From contig JAFEKR010000002.1 in assembly GCA_019022495.1 (NCBI GenBank), forward strand, positions 6,076,001 through 6,140,000: 64,000 nt of DNA. Direction: 5' to 3'. The translations under genes were made by a program, and so were the position numbers. Shown here piece after piece: positions 51,309-64,000 of this stretch. Each line of letters opens with the position of its first letter. The first letter of the stretch is position 1. The stretch is from Epichloe hybrida (Eukaryota > Ascomycota > Sordariomycetes > Hypocreales > Clavicipitaceae). Below the pieces are notes generated by a model. That model saw only the letters and a list, made by a program, of their open reading frames with translations, did no database searches and was not told the DNA's origin.

Positions 51309-52979
51309 TGTGAGGCAACGGGTGCATCGTCGCCGTTGTCGATCTCTTGGTTCAGCAGAAGGTTTGACGGCAGGTTGAAGGCACCTGGGTCCCAACAAGT
51401 TGGTGGGACGAGTCTCATGAGCGGGTGAGAGAGGGCGATGATGATTGAAAAGGCGGATTGAAGGGGCCACAGCCCGGAGCAATCAATGCCAGAGTCTGTC
51501 TGGTATGGTCCGGCATGGTCCATCTGGTCCATCTGGTCCCAGATGGTCGAGGAAAAATGTCTCTCAGCTGATCGGCTTCCGGGTCCTGGCCTATGACCCC
51601 TGCGGCCCGCGCCCACTTGGGGTTAGTCACAGTTACATTAACCCCTGTGGCATGCATGCATGCATCCGTGCTGGTTCCCGCCGCCAACGAGCCGCCCTTG
51701 ATCTCCGTTGCGCAGAGCAGCTTGGAGAGAAATGAGGAAAATGAGAAATGACGTATCAATCTGATGGCACCGGGCACAATTTCCCAGCCCGCCTCCTTTT
51801 CACGCCGTTCTCTTGAACCCGATTTTGCAGCCAAGGACCACGCCGGGTTATGGAAATTGAGGCACCCTTTAAAATCTTCTTCTTTCACGCTCGCTGAGCT
51901 CGCTGGGCTCGCTGAGAGCACCTCTTCAAAAACCGAGCTGTCGTTCCATTCTTCGGGTCAAGCTTTGAAACATGTGCAACCATCGTTCGTCTTACATCAT
52001 CATCTGCAACAAGACGGGACAAAAAGGAACTAGCGTCCTGCACGTCGACTTGCTCAAGAGTCAAGACCTCAACGTGTGAAGCATAGTAGTGCTCCGTACG
52101 TGCCTTTGTACCACCCGCACCAATCGTGGTTGGTGCCACGTATGGAGTCTCTCTCTCCACGCATCCAAAATTCCAAGACAATCCCCAGAGGTAGTGTCCT
52201 GGCAACCTGGGTTCAGAAAAGATGTCCGCCAAGTAGCCTGGCCCAACCACCGTGGCTCTTATCTGAAAAGGGCTCGAGTTCGTCGTGGAGAGATCCTGCA
52301 AGCGACGACAAGTGAGTGCTCAACCCAAGATTGAAGCATGCAAGAGGTTCAACCATACTGAGTGTGGACGACTCTTTTTTGTATCCCGGGGCCGGCGCGA
52401 CTGGCATCATTTCGGGGCAAAAACGCTCGTCGTTTATCATTACCGTCGTCCTGACTGCTGAGGAAATGCTCCCAAGTTCGCCTTGCCCGCTTTGAAAAGT
52501 CCCCCATCAAGCCTCCATCAAGGTCGTGAAACCCCAAGTCGCGCCCTCGGACATGAGGACGAGGCGAAGGAAGACAAGAGTCATAGACTCCGTCCTTTCC
52601 CCGATGCAAGGCGATGATACGACCATTGTGCGCGTTATTGCCGTACCTTGGCAAAAATTTGTTCCGGCGTTGGCGTGTCGGTGATTGCACATTGGATTGC
52701 CGCCAGGTCAGCGAGCGCTGGTGTGCGGGGTACGAAACCTTCACGATTGCCCCGCACTTCAATCAAGCATCGTCATCTGCCCCGCCGAGGGGTCAAATTG
52801 AACTGACTGGCATTCACATTCTGCAATTGATGATGATGATGATGATGCACAAACGACATCATGGGTGAATACGGCGCACTTGTATCCAAGGGGGGCAGCA
52901 GGAAAAAAAGATCAATTTGCTCGTTCTACCATCCAAAGGTTTCCATTTTCATTCGTCGGACCTGAGAGAGACGACTTTT
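51309..52979. other. Long intergenic region
   Basis: About 1.7 kb between the 5' end of the channel gene and the 3' end of the mannitol dehydrogenase gene. It has short direct repeats (GGTCCATCT repeats at 51515-51540, CTCGCTGAG at 51890-51915, an ATG trinucleotide repeat at 52830-52845). Frames up to 168 codons exist on both strands but none shows family resemblance or splice logic. Confidence 0.5.
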
Positions 52980-54924
<1,945 letters not shown>

Positions 54925-56302
54925 CAAAGGCCAAGAGGATCAAACACGAAGCATGGTTGGCATCATCCTTGGTTCTCTTGTCAACGCCTCCAACGTGTAT
55001 CTGGGTTACGTGCAATCTTCCTGTTTCGCCGTCGCATGTATGTTCTGATGACCCCGAGCATACGTCTCAACACTGGCTTCACCTTCAGCGCAACTATATT
55101 TGGTGCCATCTTCGGATATGGCATCACGACAATGTTGACCAAAATCGCCCCGGGCATCAGCAGATTCGCCCTCCCGGGAAAACTCCATCATCCAGGCTTC
55201 TGCTACAGGCGCCGGTGGTACGGTACTCCGTATTGCCGGTCTCTTCGTCGCCCGTCTGCCCGCCCGCCATGTTATCGATTGAGCCTCCTCTCCGATGATC
55301 CGCAGTCCGACTTCCCACGGATCCTCACAATCACAATCGTGCATTTCCCTTCTTCGGCCTCCTTGCTGCTGTGCCTTTGCGCAAGTTCTTCATCATCAAT
55401 GTTTCTCGAGAACTGAGCCACCGCTTCGGCCATCCAGTCCCTGCATGCTGCGGGATCTGGCGCCCATGATGCAACCAAGAAGATCAAGGCTCTCTCAGAT
55501 ACTTCCTTTGTCGGCGCCTCGGCACACACTGTTGTCTCTCAATACGGACGCCAACAACGGGATTTTGCATGAGTGGCACATTGTCACCTGGTTCTATGCG
55601 TGCGTTCGTTCTCATGATTCGCCTCGCTGCCGCCTGCAACAAACACTGACTTTCCCCCCCCCCCTGTCGCTCTCATGCAGTTGGAGCGGATAGACTGGGC
55701 CCTCAACATCGAGAACTGGGGCTGGTAATCCGTACATGCTTTGGACTCCTGCCTTCTCTGGATCAGGCGTGCTGGTCAATTTGAACGCCGCTCTTCCGAG
55801 GTGGCTACGTAGGTTCTGTTGTTGCATGGGGCCCCTCATGCATTACGGCGAATGCGTACGATAGAATGGCCGACCGAGGAAAGGTACCTCTTCCGTATTA
55901 GGCCTAGTTAGTCCGTACTACTGCATGACTAAAAAATCACTAATCCGTACTGCATGTTTTTTTTACGTGTTGGTCCCCCGGATGGCTCAGGGGGACCGGC
56001 GCCGTCGTCATTGGTTGCCGCGTCATGTCGTGTCTGCCGGGCTCGCCATCCTGCCCTGCCTTTCGTGAATCCTTTCTGCCTTCCTGTTGGTGCTGACAGC
56101 GGATACGCCAACGGCATTCTGTCCGGCGCCATCACTGCCGGGCGGAGGAGGTTTCTACATAGTCCGTACGGAGTACTTCCTAAGGAACTTTGGCATGTAC
56201 GCCTTTTCCCGTACCGTTGTCGCCGGTCTGATTGCTGGCGAGGGCCTCGGCGGAGTAGTGAATTCCGCCATTACATCAGGGAACACTAATTACGCCATCT
56301 AA
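54925..56302 (+). pseudogene. Decayed oligopeptide transporter (OPT family) pseudogene
   Basis: Fragments of an OPT-type proton-coupled peptide transporter appear in family order but in changing frames: MVGIILGSLVNASNVYLG (54953), TGFTFSATIFGAIFGYGITT (55074-55133), DFPRILTITIV (55310), then FFGLLAAVPLRKFFIINVSR (55350), MHAAGSGAHDATKKIKALS (55443), GILHEWHIVTWFYA (55559), ENWGW (55708), WTPAFSGSGVLVNLNAALP (55743), MGPLMHYGEC (55827) and RTVVAGLIAGEGLGGVVNSA near 56212. Several frame changes and stops cannot be explained by introns. A half-copy of the palindromic element sits at 55876-55970, inside what would be the last third. The base composition is not AT-skewed, so decay was by indels and insertion, not RIP. 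Confidence 0.8.
55876..55970 (-). repeat. Half-copy of the palindromic element from 24.9 kb
   Basis: Reverse complement reads CATGCAGTA, TTAGTGATTTTTTAGTCATG, CAGTAG and AACTAGGCCTAATA then CGGAAGAGGTACCTTTCC, matching the left arm at 24923-24993, including the 29-bp segment between the two CATGCAGTA copies. It carries an additional TACGGACT interruption. It lies inside the OPT pseudogene. Confidence 0.75.
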
Positions 56303-57032
56303 ACAATTTTAAAAAGAGCGCGACATACGAAGTATCTGGCCATGCTACAGTAGAAAAAAAGACGTTTCAATATACTAAAACCACGGGGGAGTCTGCTTGA
56401 AATTCTCTACTTTTTCTAAAACGAAGAGAGTCGAAACATTGCGCAGGGGTATCCAATCTAAAAAGAAAAAAGAAGCCACTGCAAAGCGACGGTCCAGCCA
56501 AGACCCGTTTCCGAGCGCCGTTGAAAGGAAAAAAGAAGAGAAGAGACGCCCTGACAATGACCCCACCGCGAGTGACTTAGTTACATCATTGAAACAACCA
56601 GCCTGGCCATGCGACCAAGAATGAGTTGCTGAATACGTGATAGGTGGTGCCATGGTTCACGGCCAGGAAAACGAACTATAAACCCCTAGTTCTGACCTAG
56701 AAAGGTCGCCGTTTGCCAAAAAAGAAAAATTGGGTGAACCCCCAGGTGGCTCGCGGTTCGAGGTCCCAACCAACCACCACTAGGCAAGTCGTCAGGCGAG
56801 AGGATGAACCCCGGCAAGTTTGAGAGTTCTGATATCTGTGCCGTGACAATTACAAATATATAGAGTAGATTCGGTGTGACGAGTCACAGCGTGCGGGCAC
56901 ACCTACCCCCGTCGCCTAAAGCACTAGTTTGTGAGAGATCCATGCTGCGCAGCGAGTACGCAGGCAGATCTATTATATCCAAGAACCAAGGGTCCAGCAT
57001 ACATGGCATGACATGGCATGGCAGACATGGAC
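56303..57032. other. Intergenic region
   Basis: Lys/Arg-codon-rich AT-biased stretch (56397-56624) and unassigned sequence. A GGTTCGAGGTCCC string at about 56754 resembles a tRNA B box but has no matching A box or cloverleaf. Confidence 0.45.
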
Positions 57033-58668
57033 TCAAAAGAAACGCAGCGTGGTCATGCACGCCAGGAGGACGCCGAATGTCGAAAGGCTGGCTTGGCCGG
57101 AGCTGCTGTCCTTGCGTGGGTTTTTGTTGTTGCCCTCGTTCCCGTCACCGTCACCGGCCTCCTCTGCGCTAGCTGGATCCGACGGGACGGATGTCTGACC
57201 GGAGAGTGAGGTCGAAGTCGACGAGGCGGTGGCGGTGTTCGGCTGGCTGGAACCCGCGTGGGCGGCTTTCCCAAACGGCGCGAGGATGCACTTCCTCATC
57301 AGCTTGTTGTCGGTCCAGCCACCGCCCGACTTTGACGGCGCAAGCGTGAGCAAGTACGTGCTGTCGAAACCGCCCGCGGCCCAGGCGACGAAACCGACCA
57401 GGACATCATCGTTCTTGGCGATGAACTCGTTTTGTTCGCAGAACTTGGCCATGCACTGCGTTTTTTTTTTTTTTTGCGTGTCAAAATGCGGCTGATTGGA
57501 TATATTCCACTACTAACGGAGGAGAGGAGAGGGGGGAAAAAGAAGAGAAAACAAAGACTCACCGTGGGATCCATGGACGCACCCGTCTCCGAAATCATGG
57601 CCAGTCGCTTGTTCTTCCTGAGCCAGTCGGAGAGTGCCTTGAAGGCCGCGACGTTATTGGACGTGCACTGGGTCCGGGAGCCCGAGTTGTTCTCGTCCAG
57701 GTACTTGTGTATGTCCATCAGCAGGTTGTCCGTCGAGCCGTCGGGGTTCGTGACGGCGGCGAGCGCGGCGGCGCTTCCGCTGGAAACAAACGTCTCGGCG
57801 CTGGCAAAGTTGGTGCCCGGGAGGAGGATGATCTGCGACGTGGCGCCCGCCTTCCGAATGGCCGTGACGGCGGCCTGGCAGCTGCTCGCCCACAGTCTCA
57901 CGTCCAGGTCGTGGGGCTCGTTCATGAGGCCGAAGATGATCCTGTCCTCGCCGGCGTAGTAGGTTGCGATTTGCGCCCAGAGGGCCGCGAAGACCTGGTC
58001 GGATGGACCTCCCTGGCCGATGATGCCGTCGTGCCGAGCAAAGTTGTGTAGATCGAGCATGCAGTGGGCACCGGTCTCCAGACAGGCCCGAACCAGCTTG
58101 TCAAAGTTTGCCCAGTTGACCTTGTCTAGCTTGGCCGATGGCCGGCCGGCCGTTATGTATTGCCACGTCATTGCTAGAAAGTCGCGGGTCTGTCAGATGG
58201 GGGGTAGATGAAGCTTCCCCATGATGGCCACAGAGTGTCTATCATGGTCACGGAGTTTTTTTTGTTTGTTTCTCGGAACCCAGGCGCAACCAACGTACAT
58301 AGTCGAAACGTGTTCATGCCATCGTCTTCCACGAAATGCTTCATCTGTCCGGCGGAATCGGCGCCACCGAGGGACGCAATCGGCACTTGAACCTTCTCTA
58401 TCGGACAAGAGCCCTGGAATCAATCGGTCAGCATCACCAATGACCAAGAGGGGGGGGGGGGGGCGACTTACGTCAATGTCGCATCCAAAATCTATTCCTG
58501 CCATTGCGACTCCCTGTTTTGTTCCTGGTAAGCTGGATGAACGGCGCTGGCTCCCAGAAGAAATCAAATATTCAAAATAAAATCAAAGTAACACACCAAG
58601 TATTTCAACTTGGCCATTGCTCCCGTTGAGGTGGCCAGGAGGCCAAGTAGAGCCGTGAAAGCGACCAT
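57033..58668 (-). CDS. GH5 endo-beta-1,4-glucanase with GPI-like tail
   Basis: Secreted glycoside hydrolase cleaving beta-1,4-glucan. Exons 58668-58597, 58513-58472, 58413-58299, 58173-57563 and 57455-57033 join in frame (introns 83, 58, 125, 107 bp) to 420 aa. Signal peptide MVAFTALLGLLATSTGAMA; GVAMAGIDFGCDID start of the barrel; FRLSMTWQYI; LDLHNFARHDG; acid/base Glu in IFGLMNEP (about residue 162); nucleophile Glu in MISETGAS (about 272). After the barrel a Ser/Thr-rich linker (SSTSTSLSGQTSVPSDPASA) ends in a hydrophobic tail (STFGVLLACMTTLRFF), consistent with GPI attachment; there is no N-terminal cellulose-binding module. The fourth intron contains a long A-run in the gene sense. Confidence 0.88.
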
Positions 58669-59459
58669 TGTCGCCGGGCGAGACAGCCACTTGAGCGGAA
58701 TTGACGTGTCTTTGCTAATGAGCGATTTGTCGATATATCAGGACGGGACAAGAGAGATCAGCAGCCAGTGTTGTACTCGTCACTTCTTTTCGGGATCACA
58801 GTGATGAAAGACGAGTTGCGACTTCTTGCAGTAAACTTGGCGGCGCTTTTAAATCCGAGGAACATGGCAACCAGTTGTTGCGCCAATCCCGTAATAGATG
58901 TGAGCGGAACATGCAACATGTAAGTCGGAAGGGCCATTTTGTCCTCATTAAACCCTGTCTGGCCAACGGCCCCCCCCCTCCCTCGCGATGCCCGCCCTTC
59001 GCGCAAGGGAGCAGAGACTGCAGCGACGCCAAAAGGTCATCCGGCTGACGCTGAGGTGAACCGTGTCAAACATGGCAGAATGAGGCCAGAGGATTCAAAA
59101 AGGCAAGGAAAGGCCAAAATGTCTGCCTACTATGCAAGTTCGTTCTCGCCTTCCCTTGCTGGAAACTTCATGAGTCGTGGCAATCAGCGGCCCAGCAAGG
59201 GAGTTTTCAGTCTCGACTCGCCGCACGTGAATGAGATTATGTATGGCAGAGTTTGGCGTGGGTCACGTGTGTGTGCGACAGATTGACTTTGTCCACGAAA
59301 CGAGTGCGACTGAACGTGTTTGGCATTATGTACAGATTACGTATTTCTAAATTACATATTATGTATTTTCCCCAAGGCCGTTGCAGCTAGTCCAGACATC
59401 TATCCCAGAACAAAAGCGAGCCAAGGCGATTGATGCCCTCCCTCCTCTACCTCCCTCCC
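58669..59459. promoter_or_regulatory. Upstream region of the GH5 gene
   Basis: About 800 bp upstream of the endoglucanase start, running into the 3' side of the wall-protein gene. No defined binding site can be asserted. No gene recognised; a C-run lies at 58972-58980. Confidence 0.45.
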
Positions 59460-60281
59460 CTACAGGAGGGCGAGGGCGCCCAGGGCTAGGAGGGCCAAGG
59501 CAGGGAAGGCAGGGGTCAGCTGGGCAGCGGCGCCGCTGGGCGGGGGGGTTCCAGTGGAAGTGGCATTGCCAGGGCCAGTGCCAGGGCCAGTGCCAGTGGC
59601 GGTTCCAGTGGCGGTTCCAGTGCCAGTGCCAGTGGCGGTTCCAGTGGGGTTGGCCCCCGTGGGCTGGGTGCTGCAGGCGGTGGGGTCGACAAACTTGCCG
59701 GCGAAGGGGTTGTAGCCAACGCAGCTGGCCAGCTTGGACGCGCAGAAGGACATGTTGGCGTCAGGCGCAGTGCGGCAGGCGCTGTACTCGTCGTTGCACT
59801 TCTTGGCGCACTCGTCCTGGCCCGGGGCGGGGGCGGTTCCAGTGGGACTGCCCCCCGTGGGCTGGGCGCTGCAGGCGGTGGGGTTGACAAACGACCCGTT
59901 GCCAGCGAAGGGGTTGTAGCCAACGCAGCTGGCCAGCTTGGATGCGCAGAAGGACATGTTGGCGTCAGGCGCAGTGCGGCAGGCGCTGTACTCGTCGTTG
60001 CACTTCTTGGCGCACTCGTCCTGGCCGGGGCCCGGGGCGGGCTTGCGGATGGTGCAGGGGCAGTCGGTGATGGTGAGCGTCATGGGCGTGGTGACGGCGT
60101 ACGTCTTGTTGCCCACGATGAGCGTCGTGGCCGCGGGGCAGTACGTCGTCATCGCCGTCACCACCTCGGTCGTGTAGACGACACCCGACGTCGTCGCGTT
60201 AGGGAAGGAGCGCCCGTTGAGACCCTCGGCGCTGGCGTGTGCCACGGCGGCGGCCAGGGCAACGGCCTTGATGATGTACAT
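59460..60281 (-). CDS. GPI-anchored cell-wall protein with duplicated Cys modules (adhesin-like)
   Basis: Single exon, 273 aa. Signal peptide [20 protein letters not shown]; an N-terminal wall-protein domain ([20 protein letters not shown] ... [10 protein letters not shown]) as seen in several fungal GPI wall proteins; then two nearly identical modules ([20 protein letters not shown] and [18 protein letters not shown], six Cys each with the trailing PTAC); a Thr/Gly/Pro repeat linker; and a C-terminal hydrophobic tail ([17 protein letters not shown]) for GPI addition. The Cys module resembles those of fungal surface adhesins, so a surface or attachment role is plausible but not shown. Codon use is strongly GC-rich. 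Confidence 0.85.
   Translation of the reverse strand: MYIIKAVALAAAVAHASAEGLNGRSFPNATTSGVVYTTEVVTAMTTYCPAATTLIVGNKTYAVTTPMTLTITDCPCTIRKPAPGPGQDECAKKCNDEYSACRTAPDANMSFCASKLASCVGYNPFAGNGSFVNPTACSAQPTGGSPTGTAPAPGQDECAKKCNDEYSACRTAPDANMSFCASKLASCVGYNPFAGKFVDPTACSTQPTGANPTGTATGTGTGTATGTATGTGPGTGPGNATSTGTPPPSGAAAQLTPAFPALALLALGALALL
59701..60026 (-). repeat. Direct duplication of a ~122-bp module inside the wall-protein gene
   Basis: 59701-59822 and 59905-60026 are almost identical; I see one base difference (GACGCG against GATGCG). The near-identity at nucleotide level points to recent duplication or gene conversion. Confidence 0.85.
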
Positions 60282-61260
60282 TCTATCTGTGTTGTGTGTT
60301 GTGTGTTGTGGTGTTTGTGGTGTTGTGGTGTTGTGTTGTGGTGTTGTGGTGGAAACGAGCGGACGGACGAGAAGTAGAGTCAGACAAACGGCGGGTGGAT
60401 TGAGATGGTGAGTGGCTATTAGCTAGTAGGCAACGAAGGATTGGAACTGCTCTCTACGAATCACTCCGCTGCTCTCTACGAATCACTCCGCTGCTCTCTG
60501 TAAGGGGGGAGGCTAGGCAGCTTCTTTATACCCGGGGTGACGGGGACAGGAAAAAGGAAAAATGAGAAATGCCGTGGATAAATACAAGGATAATTGCCTG
60601 TCTGTAAAAAAGTTAGTAATGACGTGATTAAATCGAGGCGAGCTCGTATCTGGAGATGGAGCTGCCCTCTGATTCGGCCTCTCTCTCTCTCTCTCCACCC
60701 TCCTCTCGTGTCATTTCAGACGGTCGCCCGGGCATCGTCCCTCCCAGGCCCGGACCCTTCGACTGATAAAACTACATACATAAAATGACGTCCAGCCAGC
60801 CAGCCAGCCAGCCAGTAATATCCGGAGGATCGATTCCTGAACTTGAGCTAAAAATACCATGATGCCCGGCTAAACAGGCATACCTTGCCATCGGTTGGAT
60901 AAAAGCATCTTGTTGGATAAAAGAGACCATAGCCGCAGTCCTTCTATTACAGTCTAACCCCTTGATTTTACAATGACTACAAGAAGGTACTAGGTGGTCC
61001 TATTAAAATACATGTGATTGAAAGTACCCTCTACTCCACTTAGTGCTATGGAAAGATCTGACATTGGCCTACTGCCTCTAGTTATGTACTGTTAGAACCT
61101 AGAAGGTGTGCTAGGTAAGCCATTAGACCAAAAGATCCACCAATGCTAGCTGTCGCTTGCATTGCACCTTACAATTGATTATTACATAATAGGCTGCGCG
61201 CGCGCACCTAACATGTACCTCCGGTAAAAACAAACAAGGGATTAGACTGTATTACACTTC
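60282..61260. other. Intergenic region with simple repeats
   Basis: Wall-protein promoter and leader: GTGTTGTG repeats at 60290-60350, a doubled CTGCTCTCTACGAATCACTC at 60449-60493, and CCAG repeats at 60794-60815. No gene recognised. Confidence 0.5.
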
Positions 61261-61374
61261 CCCCCCTAAATTATTTTACAACTCTACATGCCCGAGTTTT
61301 TCATTCCTCTCTCACAGCTACAATTAGCTGCAAGCCTAGATTATTTTAGAGAGCTACAAGGAAAATACATAGGC
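61261..61374. repeat. Dispersed repeat, copy B
   Basis: Matches 27917-28040 in the same orientation (TTATTTTACAACTCTACATG start, TTTTAGAGAGCTACAAGG end). Flanked at 61545 by TGCGCATTTAGTG, similar to the CTAAATGCGCAT beside copy A. Confidence 0.65.
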
Positions 61375-61911
61375 TCTACTCGTGCCCTGCCCCATTATGT
61401 ACAAATCCCTCGCTTGCTTGCTAGGTATTGTTATAGTGAATTATATCTTCTGCGGTCGTACAAATAGCTGTATCTTCGGGAATGACATAACAAAGGGTTT
61501 TTAAAAGAGCCTCGTTGCGTTGTGAGGCCTTACGCGATATGCGCATTTAGTGACTGACCCTACATGTGAGGAGATGTGCATGCCGCGTGGGTTTTGCTGC
61601 CCCGCAGGAGAGGACCAATCATGCGGGACTACGGTGCATGTGTCCATCCATTGTCGACGTGTGTCTGTCTTCCCGTGACTTGGCGTGGTGGGAGCTTCTA
61701 GAAATACGATACTAAGTAAAGATCAGGATAATATCCTCCTCTTTGTGATACAAAACCTGAAAATGACTGCAAGTCTCGGTGATATAAATAAAGCATCACG
61801 CCCCTCGAATTCCATGTCTCATCCCGCCTCCATCATACCAGGCGCCCATCCAAGCACCTTGATACATTGATTAAAACCCCCCCAGCAAGAACATTCCACA
61901 GTGCATTCGCA

Positions 61912-62442
61912 ATGCGCGCCTTCTTCTTCCTCTTCTTCTTTGTCACTGCCGTCTACGGCGCAGCAATTCCGCCCGATGATGATGGGCATGCGCCTGCGAC
62001 TCCAGAGGACAAGCTAGCAGACGCCGAGCCAGGCGCTATTAGACCCGCGGGCGATCTGTTCAGTCGGCAAGCATGCTTCAGCCTCGCGGAATATTACGGG
62101 CCTTTGCCTTATGGTGGTCCTGTGCGCATTCAGGGGGTCCTTCGCTACCGTTCAAACGGGGAGTACCACTGGGTTGGCGGCGTAGTAACTGTACGTATTG
62201 ACGCCACAGAGTTGAACCGAAGAGACCGAAGAATCAGGATATTGATAAGAAACACTGGGCCTGGTCATGGTACTATTGTTCTCACAAATTGGGGGTGGTG
62301 GCACTCGCCACGTATTGGAGGGTCATCACCGCGACATACACTCAGAATTAACTACGAGGCGCATACTGATGGGACATGGACCTGCTACACAATTCCAACA
62401 CTTGGCGGTACCTGGTATATTGATCAAATCGATCGATTGTGA
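61912..62442 (+). CDS. Small secreted protein, unrecognised
   Basis: 176 aa from the ATG at 61912, chosen over the ATG 15 codons upstream because it opens directly on a signal peptide (MRAFFFLFFFVTAVYGAAIP). An acidic propeptide-like stretch follows, then a possible Kex2-like SR|Q site before a mature part of about 125 residues with two Cys (QACF, WTCY) and many aromatic and Gly residues (YYGPLPYGGPVRIQGVLRYR; LTNWGWWHSPRIGG; GTWYIDQIDRL). No family recognised. Secretion and small size allow an effector or antimicrobial-like role, but nothing supports one. A TATA-like GATATAAATAA lies about 130 bp upstream. Confidence 0.7.
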   Translation: MRAFFFLFFFVTAVYGAAIPPDDDGHAPATPEDKLADAEPGAIRPAGDLFSRQACFSLAEYYGPLPYGGPVRIQGVLRYRSNGEYHWVGGVVTVRIDATELNRRDRRIRILIRNTGPGHGTIVLTNWGWWHSPRIGGSSPRHTLRINYEAHTDGTWTCYTIPTLGGTWYIDQIDRL

Positions 62443-64000
62443 CTTGATAGTAGAGTGTGTACAACTTCCACGACTTGACGGTACCTGGTATATTCAGTCA
62501 TCGCACTCATGGGAGGCTTCCCAGGAAAGATGTTTGCTACTAGGACTTGTAATCGTTCCTAGTTATCCAGGAAGAGGGCTATGTGGTCTTGAGGAGAAGT
62601 CATGCCTACCAAGAAGTTCTTCATGTCTATTTCCTTTCCTTAGTAATAACCCTTTATACTATCTACTATACACGCTTCGAGTAAATTCGCCATAAGCCTT
62701 CCTATCTGATGACAAGGAAGTCTTGACCCTACATGCGCACTTGCCGGTCTCTCACTATCGCACTGGGCGTTGATTGCATTTCGACTTGTCCAGGAGCTGG
62801 CATTCACTCAACTCAGGCTGCGCCAATGCTCCGGAATCCGTGCAGGCTAGACCAGTGCCTGCACTCACCCCCCGGGATGGAAGCGCAGAGAACGTTCTCC
62901 GAACGCCTTGCTTGGCTGAAGACCAAAGGTTGCCACGGCGTAAACTCGACCCGTCACGGGTGTTGTAGAGACGAATAGCGCGCCGGGCCGTTCCCCGTGG
63001 CTGATTGATTCCACATCCAAGCAAGTCGTCGCTCGGCCGGAGCTTGAAATACGTCTCACGCCGGTGGTGGCAGACAAGATGGACGTAACCTTGGGAGGCC
63101 ATGTTCGTTGCAATCAAAGTCATCCGTGGATCGCCAACGGAGGAGGGCGGCGGATTGGACTCGGTACTTGGATGCTGGTGCGTCGCAAGTTGTCCCCCGG
63201 GACTGCGTAATGTGCTTCACACCCGAAAAAAAAAAAAAAAAAAGATGGGCGTCTCTGTGGGACGATGTGGGAAGGGCGAATCTTGCAAGGGTGGCGGTGC
63301 TGAGCGGCGAGAGACTTTGCTTCCCTCGGAGCCTCTTGGTAGTGGGATTCCTTGGAACAGATGGAATAGGGAACTACTGGACTGCATCATCTTGATTTGC
63401 TGAGCCGGTTGACGCGGCATTCTGAGCACAGATCGTTGTTTGGCATGGCTTCAATGCGGTTTCGGAATCACTGAATCGAACAATGACGTCTTTCTCAATG
63501 GTGGAAGAGCAGATATGAAAGAAAGGACATGTCTGGAGTTCGCGCCGCCATCCCACGTTGACCCAGAGCAACATGTACTGTGTGCTCGTGAATCTCCACC
63601 TAAATGTAGAGAAATGTTATCCCTGATGATTCTTATTTTTTTTAAAAAAAAAAAAAAAAAAAAAAAGGAAAGCGAATCGAGCGGCAAGCACATACTAAGA
63701 GCCGACGAAATTGGACCGTACTTGCATGAAGAATATATCAGGAAGATGGCACAACCAAGATTGGTCAAAAAGAAGAGTGGTGATATATTAAAAGATCGAC
63801 GGATTTCGTGAAAGCGAGATGCTGCGAATCATTAGGAGGTATTGACTTCATATCACTTGAGCAATGACTAGTCACGTAGCTGTTCATAGTGGAGTGGAGC
63901 GGCGAAGCAGGGAAAAAGTAAATGAAGTAGTATAAGCTAGGCTATCTATCTATCTACACACTCGTCATCAAATGTCATCCACCTCAGTACAGGCTCTTCC
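62443..64000. other. Right end without supported gene
   Basis: Contains a 27-bp near-copy of the end of the preceding coding region (62473-62499), A-runs at 63227-63243 and 63643-63666, and a CTAT repeat at about 63940-63955. Open frames are short, overlap on both strands and show no family features. Confidence 0.5.

Noticed and set aside
51415..51921. 168-codon - strand frame upstream of the channel gene
   Set aside because: Lies in the presumed promoter/leader, contains simple-repeat sequence and lacks any domain.
52349..52762. 137-codon - strand frame between the channel and mannitol dehydrogenase genes
   Set aside because: No recognisable family, overlapping frames on both strands, and composition typical of non-coding GC-rich DNA.
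56697..56790. Possible tRNA because of GGTTCGAGGTCCC
   Set aside because: No A box at the right distance and no acceptor or anticodon stems can be paired.
63451..63811. Frames with poly-Phe or poly-Lys at the right end
   Set aside because: Generated by a T/A homopolymer; both strands are open and neither is protein-like.

Overview
The window comes from a filamentous ascomycete, most likely a Sordariomycete and plausibly Hypocreales. The evidence is short GT-AG introns of about 55-200 bp with CTAAC/CTGAC-like branch points, a Zn2Cys6 regulator, lysine synthesis through homoisocitrate, GPI-anchored secreted proteins, and two large AT-rich blocks with the mark of repeat-induced point mutation (RIP). 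No genus is claimed.

Layout. 1-7.7 kb is a gene block: an EGF/ABCG (Adp1-type) transporter (-, cut by the window edge), mitochondrial elongation factor G (+, with an apparent 1-bp frameshift) and homoisocitrate dehydrogenase (-). 7.96-19.08 kb is one RIP-degraded Ty3/Gypsy-like LTR element with 163-bp LTRs and a 5-bp target duplication, followed by a GTCA-type satellite. 20.9-27.7 kb is a second gene block: a disordered protein (+), mitochondrial ribosomal protein S8 (-), a palindromic MITE-like element and kynurenine 3-monooxygenase (-). 28.1-40.9 kb is a mosaic of dead transposons: an inverted MITE pair, a Tad/I-type LINE (-), and a truncated Gypsy element carrying a compact 528-bp LTR element with an intact target duplication. 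41-62.5 kb is GC-richer: a Zn2Cys6 factor (+), a BuGZ/ZNF207-like zinc-finger protein (+), an RSN1/TMEM63-type channel (-), a mannitol 2-dehydrogenase (-), a decayed OPT transporter pseudogene (+), a GH5 endoglucanase with a GPI-like tail (-), a GPI wall protein with duplicated Cys modules (-) and a small secreted protein (+). I see no convincing gene from 62.5 to 64 kb.

The intact genes are individual housekeeping or secreted functions, not one pathway, and I see no biosynthetic cluster. Most of the unusual content is repetitive: elements with clear termini, a short TACGGAGTA/TAATCCGTAC motif family that coincides with breaks in the OPT pseudogene, and repeats shared between distant parts of the window. 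Exon borders were worked out by hand from splice signals, reading frame and remembered family sequence.
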